From positions 24,553 to 65,746 of the forward strand of contig NMRA01000833.1 of assembly GCA_002633005.1 (NCBI GenBank): 41,194 nucleotides of DNA, written 5' to 3'. The notes under the pieces were generated by a model that saw only the letters and a program-made list of their open reading frames with translations, did no database searches and was not told where the DNA came from. Of the stretch, positions 11,836 to 21,835 are shown piece after piece. The position numbers were made by a program, and so were the translations under genes. This stretch comes from Phoronis australis (lineage: Eukaryota > Phoronida > Phoronidae). Every line of letters begins with the position of its first letter. The first letter of the stretch is position 1.

Positions 11836-11970
11836 ATATTAACGAGTGCATAGACCCCAACCTCAACAACTGTGACCCCGACAGAGGAACATGCACCAAC
11901 AGCGATGGAAGTTACACCTGCGGTTGTAAACAAGGATACGTTATTCAACCTGACAGATTATGCAGACCCG
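11836..11970 (+). CDS. EGF-like exon 2, calcium-binding EGF
   Basis: A 135-base phase-1/phase-1 exon with acceptor TTAAAG and donor GTGAGA. With the split codon it begins D-I-N-E-C, the calcium-binding signature. Cys spacing is C-x7-C-x6-C-x8-C-x-C-x11-C. The third loop [12 protein letters not shown] fits C-x-[DN]-x4-[FY]-x-C-x-C, the known Asp/Asn beta-hydroxylation consensus. Such modules bind Ca2+ at the domain junction and stiffen tandem arrays, as in fibrillin- or matrilin-like proteins. Length and spacing are nearly the same as exon 6, suggesting the two are duplicates. Confidence 0.9.
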
Positions 11971-12079
11971 GTGAGAACATCTTTAATTTCGTACGTAATG
12001 ATTAGGTTACAGTTCTTAAAAAGAATTTTTAATGACATGGTCTTGCAAGGACAGCGCTGCAGTGCGGTAGTGCTTTATT

Positions 12080-12260
12080 GAAAATGTTGTAATTGATAGT
12101 AGAGTGGTGACGGCAATGTGACAGCGGTCTGGACTGACACTGTGGTGCTGTATGGTGATTTTGAGGCTTTTTAATGGTGCTGTAGTGGGGATATGTTTCG
12201 GTAGTGGTGATATTGATGTTGTGAATGTGGTGGGGGAGGGGGTAATGAATACCTTCCAAT
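12080..12260. repeat. GTG/GAT-rich degenerate microsatellite, left part
   Basis: The plus strand is G/T-rich with recurring GTGGTG and GGTGAT words, ending in a G-run near 12230-12240. It is the same compositional class as 12870-13230. The two may once have been one tract, with the SINE and other repeat sequence now lying between them. His/Thr-rich minus-strand ORFs here are low-complexity artefacts. Confidence 0.6.
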
Positions 12261-12569
12261 TTTCCGACAGTCCGTTAGTATGAAAATCCATTATTCCGAA
12301 AGTTTTGTAGTCTGAAATTCATTTGTCGGTAAGATTTCCATTTCTACGATTGCCCTTTGGTACGAAATTCCATTCACCGATAAATGAACCATGCGCCAGA
12401 CGACCCATTTCGTGCTAGTACAAGGTGTGCTGTCGGATCGATACACCTTGTACCAGACGTGCGCAGGCCGCGCATCTGGGCCCATTACACTGACCACATG
12501 GAACCATTTTAACCTTTATAAATACAAAGTTAAAACCGAGCTGAGGAGCTAGAAACTGACTCAAGGGTT

Positions 12570-12816
12570 AGCAGTGTGACGAGGGGTGCATCCAGGATTT
12601 TGTGTTAGTTAGAGGGGGCCAGGGCAGAGTATTAGCCAGGATTTTGCCGTCAGACAATCGCACCCACGAACTGCCAAATGGAATCTGGTAGAATTTCGGG
12701 GGGGCGTGTCCCCCTTGGCACCCCTCTAAATGCGCCACTGGTGATCCAGTGGGACTCGAACCCACGACCTCGAGTAAAGAAAGCAGGCACCTATCAAACT
12801 AAGTCACACTACCTCC
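12570..12816 (-). mobile_element. tRNA-derived SINE (minus strand)
   Basis: On the minus strand, 12816 to about 12744 resembles a tRNA: an A-box-like TGACTTAGTTTGATAGGTGC, and a B-box/T-arm GTGGGTTCGAGTCCCAC whose five-base stem pairs perfectly. The anticodon stem does not fold convincingly, so it is not a working tRNA. Downstream on the same strand follows a body with GGCGCATTTAGAGGGGTGCC, a C-run, and CTGGATGCACCCCTC near 12590. This is the layout of a tRNA-headed SINE transcribed by RNA polymerase III. It sits in the intron between EGF exons 2 and 3. Confidence 0.55.
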
Positions 12817-12869
12817 TCAATTGGGATGTAAACTGTCACCGTACAGTGTCGCCGCGAAATGTATGGTCG

Positions 12870-13230
12870 TCTAAATGGTGATGTGCTGATGGTGAAGGTC
12901 GGGGGCGACGATAGAATTTTGTTGTCATCGTGGGAGGGTTGTGAGCTATGTTGAAACCGTGGCGATGAGAATGCAGTGATAAGTATGTGGTGTTGCGATG
13001 GATGATGGTGGTGGTGAAAATACTTTGTTGAGAGTGAGCTGTTGATGGTGGTAGCGGCGGCGATGATGGTGATGTGACGGCAGGGATCTCGGTATGCCGA
13101 AGATGATGTACAGGTAATGGGCGTGCTGAGTTGTGATACGGTGTGGCCAGTATGGTTGGATGAGTTAAAAGTGTGACGGAGAAAGTGCTGCGGTGGTGAC
13201 AAGCGGGGAGCTTGTTGATGTCAGACGAAA
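12870..13230. repeat. GATGGTGGT-like low-complexity tract
   Basis: Dense imperfect GATGGTGGT/GATGGTGATG words on the plus strand, clearest at 13000-13080. Two overlapping 132-codon minus-strand ORFs rich in His, Ser and Pro are consequences of the repeat. Their low complexity and lack of any motif argue against genes. Confidence 0.7.
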
Positions 13231-13869
13231 TCATTATGGCATCATAAGTATTTAACTAATGGAGGCCTCATCAAAACCGGAAATTACTGCCATTCTATTC
13301 ATATCTACAGTACAACTACATCAATTTAGCTTATCGCCACGGGTTACGATCTCCGAGCCAGGGTTTTACTGAGCGTCCTCAATCTTGGATTAAAAGCGCT
13401 TTTAGAGACTCGGCAAGATCTTGCAGCTCGTTATCAGTCTACCTCAGCAAATAGCTTTTGATATTGCATTCATCAACAGTCTTATAAACCCGGCTCACAA
13501 ATCCCGCTAACCAACCACCAAACACGACAAAAACTCAGAAAACTCGACTTAACCACTCAAAACAAAGCTACGGACAACAAGTTTCACTATCCAACGTTAT
13601 GGTAGTTGGCTGGTCACGAACTACGAGCATTTGTTGGTCGATATATACATTGTACTACGTAGAATTGGACAATCATTCACAGCATAGCCCCTAATGCCAA
13701 TGCGAGAAGTTTTAAAAACAATTCCTAGTTGTTAGGAACAATGTGTAAAACTTTTATCTGAAAGTTTTAAGGGAATGCAATGAGCCATTTCTGAGGTAAG
13801 ATGTACCAAATAGGATAACATTAAGGTTAACTAAGGTGCACTTTTTGTAAATAACTTTTGGATATGCAG
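13231..13869. other. Intron 2, 3' part
   Basis: No recognisable feature before exon 3. The branch/polypyrimidine region just upstream of the exon (about 13840-13860) is T-rich, as expected of an acceptor. Confidence 0.5.
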
Positions 13870-13989
13870 ATGGTGGAAAATGCACGGGAACAAACGACTG
13901 TCACGCGTGGGCGAACTGCTTCAACTCAACAATCGGCATCATGTGTGTTTGCAGAGCGGGATATCAAGGTGACGGACGAAACTGTACAG
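13870..13989 (+). CDS. EGF-like exon 3, non-calcium EGF
   Basis: A 120-base phase-1/phase-1 exon with acceptor ATGCAG and donor GTAAAT. Cys spacing is C-x5-C-x5-C-x8-C-x-C-x10-C, a canonical EGF. It begins DGGKCTG with the split codon, so the D-x-[DN]-E calcium motif is missing. The sequence CFNST gives an N-glycosylation sequon in the third loop, and it closes with RAGYQGDGRNC, the classical EGF end. It separates calcium-binding exon 2 from the calcium-binding run 4-6. Confidence 0.88.
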
Positions 13990-14040
13990 GTAAATACTTT
14001 ACTTAAGTGGTAAAGCAGATTTCCTCTTGTGCATCAACAC

Positions 14041-14170
14041 TTAATGTTCCATCAGATGAAGCTTATCCTTGAAAATGTATAGTATCACTAAATGTTCCAT
14101 CAGATGAAGCTTTTCCTTGAACATGTACATTATCACTAAATGTTCAACCAGGCAAAGCTTACCGCTGAGC
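14041..14170. repeat. 48-bp tandem repeat, about 2.7 copies
   Basis: Units start near 14041, 14089 and 14137. Shared words are AATGTTCCATCAGATGAAGC, TCCTTGAA and TATCAC. The third copy is diverged (GTTCAACCAGGCAAAGC) and partial. The array lies about 50 bases downstream of exon 3, inside the intron. Confidence 0.85.
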
Positions 14171-14920
14171 ACCAAGAACGCTTTTTATTCTATGGTCTTG
14201 TTCGTGATGTTCGAGAATCGAGTGCCGACAGACAAGGTATCGCACATTTTGTCAGCGCGCGTCACTCAACTAGGCTTTTTCAGAGCAAGTGGATAGCACT
14301 ATGGAATCTTAACCAATAAGACTTCTCGTCAGTTAATTAACGTAAATCAATGTTACAATCTCTGAAATATGAGAACAAGGTTACGGCTACGAAAAAAAAT
14401 ACATCGACGCATTACACACAAGTCTGCTATGCATGTCTCACTTACATGTAAAAGATCCCATGCTATCTCATGAACCAAACAACAAAATCCCAAATACTTT
14501 CAGGGCCGTTAATTAGCGACAAATGTACAAATCAGACGTCCACACACGCCGCGACATGATGAAACACACCTTGTCGCTGTACATTTATGACGATATAGTA
14601 GTGGGTGGACAGCCGAAACAGTTTTGTATTGGGAAATTTCACGCACTGGGATTTTTCGATGTTAATTGTACATTGTTTGCCAATGTTAGGCTTCGAATTT
14701 AATCACAAGTGTAATTTACCCCTAAAATCACCGAAAGCGATTATTAGGCAGAGTTGGTCTACAAATGTGTCTTGTGCCGACACAAATGCATACTCGTCAC
14801 TAACCTTCCTGAATCATAGGTTTTATGAGCATCAGATTGATTGGAGATTTACATGAGCGGCCAATTTGTGCGCAACACCGCGAATTAGTCGGTACAAGTC
14901 TTTAAATTGGCTGGAATTAA
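14171..14920. other. Intron 3 middle part
   Basis: A plus-strand ORF at 14605-14856 has no motif that I recognise and no splice context. No element ends were found. Confidence 0.45.
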
Positions 14921-15190
14921 GCGAACCCTAAAACGTGTCGCATGTTCATCCACCGTTGAACAAGCGGCGAGTGTTTTCCCGCACCCAGCTTTCGAATTGG
15001 GTGGGCTCGAACTCCCGACGTTGTGGACCTTTTGCCAACAAAAGAGCGGGCGGACTAAAAAAAAAAGAAACGGGAGCACCTCTGTGAATTGCGCGATTGC
15101 GCTTATTTAGTGGACATTTCTCCCATTTTCTCGGACTTTTCGTCTCTCGGATGCGGACTTTTTTGCCCACTTTGCCAATTGAGGGGGGGG
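14921..15190 (-). mobile_element. Possible tRNA-SINE-like remnant
   Basis: The minus strand carries GGGAGTTCGAGCCCACC near 15000-15020, a B-box-like polymerase III element, beside another repeat-like stretch ending in a G-run at 15182-15191. The T-arm stem is imperfect (GGGAG against CCACC) and no A box is clear, so this is a weaker case than the SINE at 12570-12816. Confidence 0.3.
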
Positions 15191-15246
15191 GGCTCGTTCG
15201 AGCATGATATAAGTTGTTACTATATCGGATTTTCTTCAATTAACAG

Positions 15247-15366
15247 ACGTCAATGAGTGTCTGAGTCCGACGCGTTGTGATCCAAAGGCCCAATGCATCA
15301 ACACGCTAGGTGGATTCAAATGTATTTGCAATCCTGGTTACACAGGCCTTGGTAGAGAGTGTTTAG
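15247..15366 (+). CDS. EGF-like exon 4, calcium-binding EGF
   Basis: A 120-base phase-1/phase-1 exon with acceptor TTAACAG and donor GTAAGG. It begins D-V-N-E-C and has spacing C-x5-C-x5-C-x8-C-x-C-x10-C. CINTLGGFKCIC matches the hydroxylation consensus C-x-N-x4-F-x-C-x-C, and the module ends NPGYTGLGREC. The last 16 bases of this exon, with the donor, are the first unit of the 38-bp tandem array that follows, so the true donor is followed by further donor-like copies. Only the first donor is joined to an open EGF module. Confidence 0.92.
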
Positions 15367-15768
15367 GTAAGGAGTTTACACATGCACTGGTAGAGAGTGT
15401 TTAGGTAAGGAGTTTACACATGTACTGGTGGAGAGTGTTTAGGTAAGGAGTTTACATATGCACTGGTAGAGAGTGTTTAGGTAAGGAGTTTACACATGTA
15501 CTGGTAGAGAGTGTTTAGGTAAGGAGTTTACACATGTACTGGTAGAGAGTGTTTAGGTAAGGAGTTTACACATGCACTGGTAGAGAGTGTTCAGGTAAGG
15601 AGTTTACACATGCACTGGTAGAGAGTGTTCAGGTAAGAAGTTTACACATGCACTGGTAGAGAGTGTTTAGGTAAGGAGTTTACACATGCACTGGTAGAGA
15701 GTGTTCAGGTAAGGAGTTTACACATGCAATGGTAGAGAGTTTGTAGATAAGGAATTTGCCATGTACAT
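15351..15768. repeat. 38-bp tandem array containing exon end and splice donor
   Basis: Units begin at 15351 and then every 38 bases (15389, 15427, 15465, 15503, 15541, 15579, 15617, 15655, 15693, 15731): ten good copies and a degraded eleventh. Each unit runs GGTAGAGAGTGTTTAG|GTAAGGAGTT and then TACACATGCACT, where the bar is the exon 4 donor. Variation is mostly TTTAG/TTCAG and ATGCACT/ATGTACT. The unit therefore duplicated coding bases for the last Cys together with the 5' splice site. Confidence 0.95.
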
Positions 15769-16772
15769 GTAATAACGAAATTGAATATTTCCGTTTAAAC
15801 AATATCACAATATCTCAGGGACCTGTTTAGCGACAGAGGGAATCGTTCCATTCTCAAACTATCATGCAGGATACAAGACAAGTTCATTTCCTGCCAGCAG
15901 ATGCCGGTTAGAAAGTTCATCTCATCATAGAACATATGAGAGTGCTATGACCTCTCAAATCATTGCTAAAACGAAAATTAACTTTTTATACTTGGCAATG
16001 TAATGTGGTGAGTGTTCAATTAGTGGAAATACTTTTACTTCAAATAGCGGAAGCAGCAACAACAGTAGTTGTCCTTTCTATTGTTAGTGTAAATTTGCTT
16101 GTAGTAAAACGAGTCAGATAATTTTCAGATGTCGCTTTTGCATCGTCTTACTAGAATATATATGCAAATTTCCACGGTTTTAGTGATTTCCGAGTCGGTA
16201 TCAGCGTGGAAATATAAAGATGGAGACGACTTTAGCCACTTCTTTTCAGTACTTGGATTATTTTTGAAATTTTCAGAAGTATTGAATGAAAATGGTCAAT
16301 GCTATAACTTATTCCGTGAACAATTTAGGGAAGTAAGACGTCTAGTGAGGTAAATAGTTATAAGAACAAAAGTTGACGTTTTCAAACCGGCGAGATCTTG
16401 TCAATTCACAAACGTGTTATTTTTACAAATTTAACGTACAAAAATAGTAACTATGATATTTTGCTTTGATATGACTTGAAGGCTGTAAGGGATGCATTCA
16501 GAGCTACGAATATAGACTATATATCGAAGCAACACTGTGCTGGCTCAAATTGACACAACTTCTGTATTGAGTCAATTTGGGTCAGCAATGCTGAACGAGC
16601 GTGTCTATGTAAAATTGTGTAGTAACCTGTTACAACTTGTACGTGTTTGTGAGTGACGCAGCGTAGGAGGTGAACCAATCAAATTTGTCTCCTCAAAGGT
16701 TCGCTTAGTTGTGTTTTCCACTTATCAACAATTCGTATATTTCGCAGTAAACCAAGTTCTATTTTAATTAAG
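15769..16772. other. Intron 4 remainder
   Basis: No exon-like block or element ends. A plus-strand ORF at 16129-16353 shows no known motif and lacks splice signals. The complementary words AATTGACACAACTTC and GTCAATTTGGGTCAGC near 16550-16590 could form a weak hairpin. Confidence 0.5.
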
Positions 16773-16892
16773 ATATTGACGAGTGCCAAGACGACAACAG
16801 TTGCCACGCTTATGCAGACTGCATTAATACTCCTGGGAACTTCACGTGCAAGTGCAAAAGTGGTTTCATTGGCGATGAAACAAGATGTGAAG
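16773..16892 (+). CDS. EGF-like exon 5, calcium-binding EGF
   Basis: A 120-base phase-1/phase-1 exon with acceptor AATTAAG and donor GTAATA. It opens D-I-D-E-C with spacing C-x5-C-x5-C-x8-C-x-C-x10-C. CINTPGNFTCKC carries the beta-hydroxylation consensus and also an N-F-T glycosylation sequon. It is separated from exon 6 by an intron of only 119 bases, the shortest in the window, so these two modules are almost certainly spliced together. Confidence 0.92.
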
Positions 16893-17011
16893 GTAATATA
16901 ATTTACGTAACTCCATCACATGTCAATCCGAAGACACGCTGGGGTTGTAAATTGCTACTATTGCTACATATTAGTGTCATTTCTATTCAAGATTTTTACT
17001 GATTATTCCAG

Positions 17012-17146
17012 ACATCGACGAGTGTAGGGACCCCGGCATCAACAAATGTGACCAACATAAAGGAACGTGTACCAACACTATGGGGTCTTTCAAATGTGGC
17101 TGTGTTCCGGGTTACGCACTGAAAGCCAATAACAAGTGCATAATGG
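17012..17146 (+). CDS. EGF-like exon 6, calcium-binding EGF
   Basis: A 135-base phase-1/phase-1 exon with acceptor TTATTCCAG and donor GTAAGG. It begins D-I-D-E-C and has spacing C-x7-C-x6-C-x8-C-x-C-x11-C, the same as exon 2. Both also share an Asp-Pro after the first Cys and a GTCTN motif. CTNTMGSFKCGC fits the hydroxylation consensus. It is the last calcium-type module; everything to the right is GG-type. Confidence 0.92.
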
Positions 17147-17646
17147 GTAAGGGAGAGAAAAAGCAGAGTGTCTCGTTCCGTAAAGTAAAATACGAGTCAG
17201 AGCTATTGAAATCACGTGCTTTGTAGCACATGAGGAATTCGGTGATCTCGCCGTACTTTACAAAAACAGCCTGGAGGAATGAACACAAACGTCTAAATCA
17301 GGGGGAAAATCTGGGTGGTTTAGGAGTTTCTTACAATTATAGTTGAGCATCAATTTTTTCGCAAGTTACTGTTTTTAGCCAGTTCAATACATTTAAACAC
17401 TCATACATCATATTGAGAAGAAAAAAATCCCACTGGCTGAAAATCATGAACAACGTACCAGGGTATCTAGGTATATGTTTGTTAAGCAAATCAACAAGTC
17501 CACCAAAGGGTGGTCTGCTTAAATTAACATATATCTGTCCTTCGTACAAATTAGTTTAAGTACTTAAGTATTGTGTTAGATTTTGAAATTCCTATTTCAA
17601 AATTCCAGTTTGACATCATTAGCTGTCTGAGAATGACGTCAAGGCA
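17147..17646. other. Intron 6, 5' part
   Basis: No coding or element features recognised up to the foldback element. The minus-strand ORF at 17337-17549 lacks any motif. Confidence 0.45.
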
Positions 17647-18084
17647 TTCCGGGAGTTTCTGCTGATAAGCCAATGGGCATGCAATCGGAAAATGAAAATA
17701 TAAGGTGTTTTACTTACATAAAATAAACGCCCGTTCGTTAATTCGGAAAAGAGAGCCGTGTAAACGGAAAGTCGTAGCTTTGGCTAAGCAAATGCCATCA
17801 TTAAGAGCGATATGTATTTTTGTAAGTGAAACAGCCCTTCAGGGTTCGCCAACACTTTGTTAGTTTTTATAGATGATAAATGCTCCGCAAAACTGATTCT
17901 GTGACCAAAAGTTGGACTTCTAAGAAGAAATTTCCCGAATAAACTCCACACTATCTAGGCATTTGTCAGCAGAATTTTTACCACCAAATAAACGCCAAGT
18001 GCATTTATTCGGCAAAATGTTTCTAAATAAATGCCCATGGGCGTGTCATCGAGTGGGCTTCAAATCTGCGGAAAATCCCGGTAA
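17647..18084 (-). mobile_element. Foldback/MITE-like element F, copy 1 (inverted)
   Basis: About 435 bases match 35852-36284 in reverse complement over their whole length. The ends are inverted repeats: TTCCGGGAGTTTCTGCTGATAAGCC at the left (given here as an end signature only) and, at the right, the reverse complement of TTACCGGGATTTTCCGCAGA. Internal words ATAAACGCC and GCCCATGGGCGT repeat near both ends. There is no coding capacity. The target duplication could not be fixed. Mobility is inferred from two dispersed copies with inverted termini. The right end lies 86 bases before exon 7. Confidence 0.7.
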
Positions 18085-18170
18085 TGTTACGGATATAGAT
18101 GTTCAATTCGCCTTTGCTTGTCGTTATATTAAAAATTAATGCACATCGAATTTGTATTAACATATTGCAG

Positions 18171-18290
18171 AAATGGAGAAATCCTGTGAAATGGGAGGGA
18201 GCATGTGCCCGGAAAATGCATTTTGCGACATCATGTTGAGAAAGTGCAGATGCAAAGCGGGTTATATGAAACATCAGTACAAATGTGAAA
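18171..18290 (+). CDS. EGF-like exon 7, GG-type module
   Basis: A 120-base phase-1/phase-1 exon with acceptor CATATTGCAG and the somewhat weak donor GTAGGT after GAA-A. Its GG-type spacing is C-x2-GG-x2-C-x5-C-x6-C-x-C-x2-G-Y-x6-C, starting CEMGGSMC and ending KAGYMKHQYKC. The GYMKHQ motif is shared only with exon 9, marking these two as sister copies. Calcium motif and sequons are absent. This module begins the long GG-type tail of the gene. Confidence 0.88.
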
Positions 18291-19794
18291 GTAGGTTGCA
18301 GGTCTGTTAGTGTGATTGTCAGTGACGTGTATGATGTACCTCAAACATGGATTCAGCCTATTGTTGCATGTACTGATTATGATTATATGGAGGAATGCCT
18401 TGAATGCAAATAGCGGAGTTGCAAGGCCGCCATATTGGAAATGGGTCAGAATGTTGCACTGTGGTTAAGCCGGTAAACAAGTACGTCGGCAAGCGTGGGG
18501 TCGCACCGGCCACAAGGAGGTTATACTTGTTGTGTGCCTGGCATGCTATAATACCAGTTAACGAAATAAAGAATTTAGTTACTACCTGTTTCCCATGCAA
18601 GGATCAAGAACTGCGTTGAACATGGGTCAAAGACATCGGTAGAGGTGGTAGCAAAGGCCGTCGACTTAGTGAATTCTTTCCGACTTCGTAGAATAAAGTA
18701 TGCAGCGTTCATTTTGAGGGCGGCAAAAAATATCTTGGAAAATGTCCAACAATATCTCCCTTCAAAGAAACAGTAACAAATACTCCACGGCGGTTGGTAA
18801 TGAAAATAAAAAGTTGTTTTCGCTTGACCAGAACCAAGCCAACATGAGCAATTCTGAGGATAATGCCTCTGCACAATCATCTGTTATGCCTGGGTCAACT
18901 CACTTTAAGTACGCACACTTTCTTCACAATTGGTTGTTTCATTTTTTCAGAAAATTGTGCTGTAATCCCAGGGCGAAATCTTGCTGACAAATGCGTAGCT
19001 GCCGGTCTCGCAATCGTCGATAGGGCTTGAATTCTTGAATAAGAATACAGCTTCAATTCAACAAATTACCTGAAATCCTCCTCAAGGTTTCCGAATAGCG
19101 TCTTTAAGATTTTCAAGTTCTTGTGGAGTCTGGATTAACTTCAGATTAAGTCCAAATGTGCTTGATTGTAGCCCGCAACACGAGAAAAATCTCTGGAGGA
19201 ACAAACATGATGTTGTCACGTGACGTTTGTTTTGAAGTTTGTATGCGTGTGTGTGAGAGTAAGCGTGCGTGTGCTTGTCATCAGAGTTCCTTTGCCATAG
19301 TAAATGCGATGTAATGATCTAGGTGTGCATTGTATCCAAAGAAATTAACTCAAGCAGTCAAGCAGAGCGTGTTTTAATATTTAACTTAGCACTTGCTGGC
19401 CTCATCTGCTAAAAAACGTTCGAGAATTTTTTCGGTAAGACCGATATGTCACTCATTGAATCCCCGGGTGAGTAGGTGCGTGACCATAGTGTAACAGCTA
19501 TTTTCGGGAAGATTTGGGGTGTAAGGGTGCGAATCTATTCACTATCAGTGGGTCATTTTGACTTTAAAAACAATTATGATTAGTTAAATTATTTCTCTTA
19601 AAAATAATGCAAAATTTTTTACGGTATTAGAAACTTTCGGAAATTAGTGCCAATATTTATTTCTTGCCGGTGTTATGTTACCCGTTTCATGAATAGATAG
19701 TTCCCGACTAAATGTCTTCGAAGACAGCCGGTACATTCTGCAGCGCGCGCATCTTGGCCGCGTGCTAACACTGGTCGAGTTATTTTATTAGTCT
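18291..19794. other. Intron 7, 5' part
   Basis: A minus-strand ORF of 101 codons (18575-18880) and a plus-strand ORF of 81 codons (18742-18987) overlap each other and carry no recognisable domain. A short GTGTGTGAGAG patch occurs near 19247. I see no element ends and nothing else that I can support. Confidence 0.45.
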
Positions 19795-20011
19795 TCGATT
19801 CACGGTTTTCACGTCTACAAAGAAGTTTGGATTCCTGTTGCGGCCGGAGAAGATCTGTACCGGCAAGATACAATGCAATCCCGCCAACAAGTACGCTGCG
19901 TCTGTTTTCAAAGTCCAAACCCGCGTAGTGGGGCACATCCCTCACAAAAGAAGCAAAACTTCTGCGTTCTTTTTGAATCGCGGCGTAAGTTTAAAGTGTA
20001 TACGGACATAA
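19795..20011 (+). pseudogene. HIRAN-like repeat-associated fragment
   Basis: One plus frame reads SIHGFHVYKEVWIPVAAGE, and the next frame continues with ANKYAASVFKVQ, RVVGHIPHKR and FFLNRGVSLKC. The order HVYK-x2-W, N-x-[DK]-[KR]-[YF]-A, then VGH-[IL]-P and FFL-x-RG is that of a HIRAN-like module, which I remember in many repeat-associated invertebrate proteins. The canonical HIRAN domain binds single-stranded DNA ends, but what this family does is not known to me. A frameshift near 19850 and a TAA at about 20009 show it is dead. It lies in the intron between EGF exons 7 and 8. Confidence 0.55.
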
Positions 20012-20912
20012 CGGTGAGGCTCGTGGTCAAATTCGGGACTGTCTGATTTTTCGATTGATAAATTGGAGACGTTAGAACTGTAGGTAAGGCATTTTTCGCA
20101 TGTAGTTCATGGGCTGGGGGCTTACTTTAGAAAAGTCTGAAAACGCGTTAGGGCACTTATTGGGGCATGGGCGCTTATTAGGGCGGATTGCGGCAGAATT
20201 ACATACAGCAGCGTAGTTTAGTGCACACAAATCACACGTCGTGCAAATGATTCCATGTACCCTAATCAATCTCAATAGCCTTTGCGCACCCAAATTTCCG
20301 GATATGCGCAATCGTTAAATCGATTCGGTTGCAACTCCGGTATTATCATATCCCTATGTAGCTCTCAAACGTTTCGATTACAGTTGAAGACTCGGCTGGC
20401 GTGACTTAACCCTTTGGTTGAGTTAATTGCCTGTCGTGGGGAAACCCGCCCGTCTAAGCGGAAACTCCATATCCACGTTGTGGCAGTGAGAAAGTTTTGG
20501 TCTCGTTTCTGGTTTTGTCATTCAAACAAGCACTAGCTGTATCTGCAGGCGGCAGCACAAGTTTTGGATCAAATCATTAAATGCCCGTTTACAGAAAAAT
20601 GTCGATACATTGCTGGTGATTAATTTTTTTGTGAAATTTGTTAGCGAAATACAATGATCAGGAAACGATTATATTAACGATGGTTCCCGTTCCCGGTGCC
20701 CCGACCCCCATCAGGGTTGAACAAAAATGTATCTTTGGGGAATGTGATTGATCCCCTATCGTGACATTCTAAATCCGACACTGTTTTCTCGTCACAGAAA
20801 AACGTCAGAAAAAAATGTCTCACCGTTTCATCTATTGACGGAAATTACATGTAACACTTCCTGGTCACAAAATTCCGAAAATGTGCCACAACTTTGCTCT
20901 TCTACATTTTAG
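20012..20912. other. Intron 7, 3' part
   Basis: No exon or repeat recognised. The 79-codon minus-strand ORF at 20072-20311 has no known motif. Confidence 0.45.
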
Positions 20913-21035
20913 GTAAAGTAGTCGTTCCATGCGAGTCAGGAGGTCAGAAATGTCCAGAGAATGCAGTTTGTAATGGTGTGACCAAGGTGTGCGAATGTAA
21001 ACAGGGATTTATTTTGATAAAGGGCAAGTGTGAAG
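20913..21035 (+). CDS. EGF-like exon 8, GG-type module
   Basis: A 123-base phase-1/phase-1 exon with acceptor TACATTTTAG and donor GTAAGC. The module starts VPCESGGQKCPENAVC and ends KQGFILIKGKC with the invariant GG-type spacing. CESGGQ-x-CPENA recurs only in exon 10, making 8 and 10 sisters in the same way as 7 and 9. Upstream reading frames run on through the intron, but the acceptor fixes the start at the residue before the VVVPC stretch. Confidence 0.88.
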
Positions 21036-21705
21036 GTAAGCATGGCCATCACGTTCTGAAGCTGACGTACATGAACACGTGGTTTGGGTCTATATACAGT
21101 GATGTCATTAAAAGGGGCCTACACACGTGATTTGCGAGTAGAATGGGTAATTATACCCGAAAACGTTTTAACTGGCGTCAACCATGGGAGAAAGAATTCT
21201 GCAGTGTGCTCACAGTAATTTTGTTAGGAGACCTTTTTCCGCTGACAGACCTTAAAAACGCGAAAAATCATAAGCAATCCTTTGAAACATTATGTGGCAA
21301 ATCTGCCCCTTAGGTATGCTAACATGTGAGTTATTCACATTAAATATCACAAGAATTTTTAGCAAAAATCGAGCCCGATTCACATTTTTTTAAACACAGA
21401 CGAAACAAAGTCTCTCTCATCCCGATACAGTTTTTAAATTCACCACCCCTAATACATGTATTATACACGCTCCAAAACGAGGATCACTACGATTGCTCCG
21501 TTAAAAGGCTAATCGGCAAAACTTGTTCGAACGGCGATAGAAAAAAAAACGGATATTCAACTGTCTTTTTCACAATTCTTAAGACGTTGAGATTCATAAG
21601 CTTTAGGTCGATGCCATACGCCGCGAGTTGACCTACCTTTTGGGGAATACAGAAAACAATATAACGTTTAGCCGTATTGTACTCGGCTGATTCAATGCTT
21701 GTGAC
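21036..21705. other. Intron 8, 5' part
   Basis: No coding, repeat or element feature recognised before the TTAA transposon. Confidence 0.5.
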
Positions 21706-21835
21706 TTAAAGGAGAATGCCTCCCGATTTAATTAGTCTTTTTTACCGTTTTAATCGGTCTATATTCACATCGCCTCTTATACAGTCGACCTCACCTTTTT
21801 GAGAGGAGTCGCGTTAACCAGTGAGGAAGGTGAGA

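Noticed and set aside
12744-12816. A functional tRNA gene on the minus strand
   Set aside because: The T-arm is perfect, but the anticodon stem does not pair and the flanking body continues as a SINE.
12804-13234. Two overlapping 132-codon minus-strand ORFs rich in His/Ser/Pro
   Set aside because: They are translations of a GATGGTGGT-type low-complexity tract in two frames; no motif or splice context.
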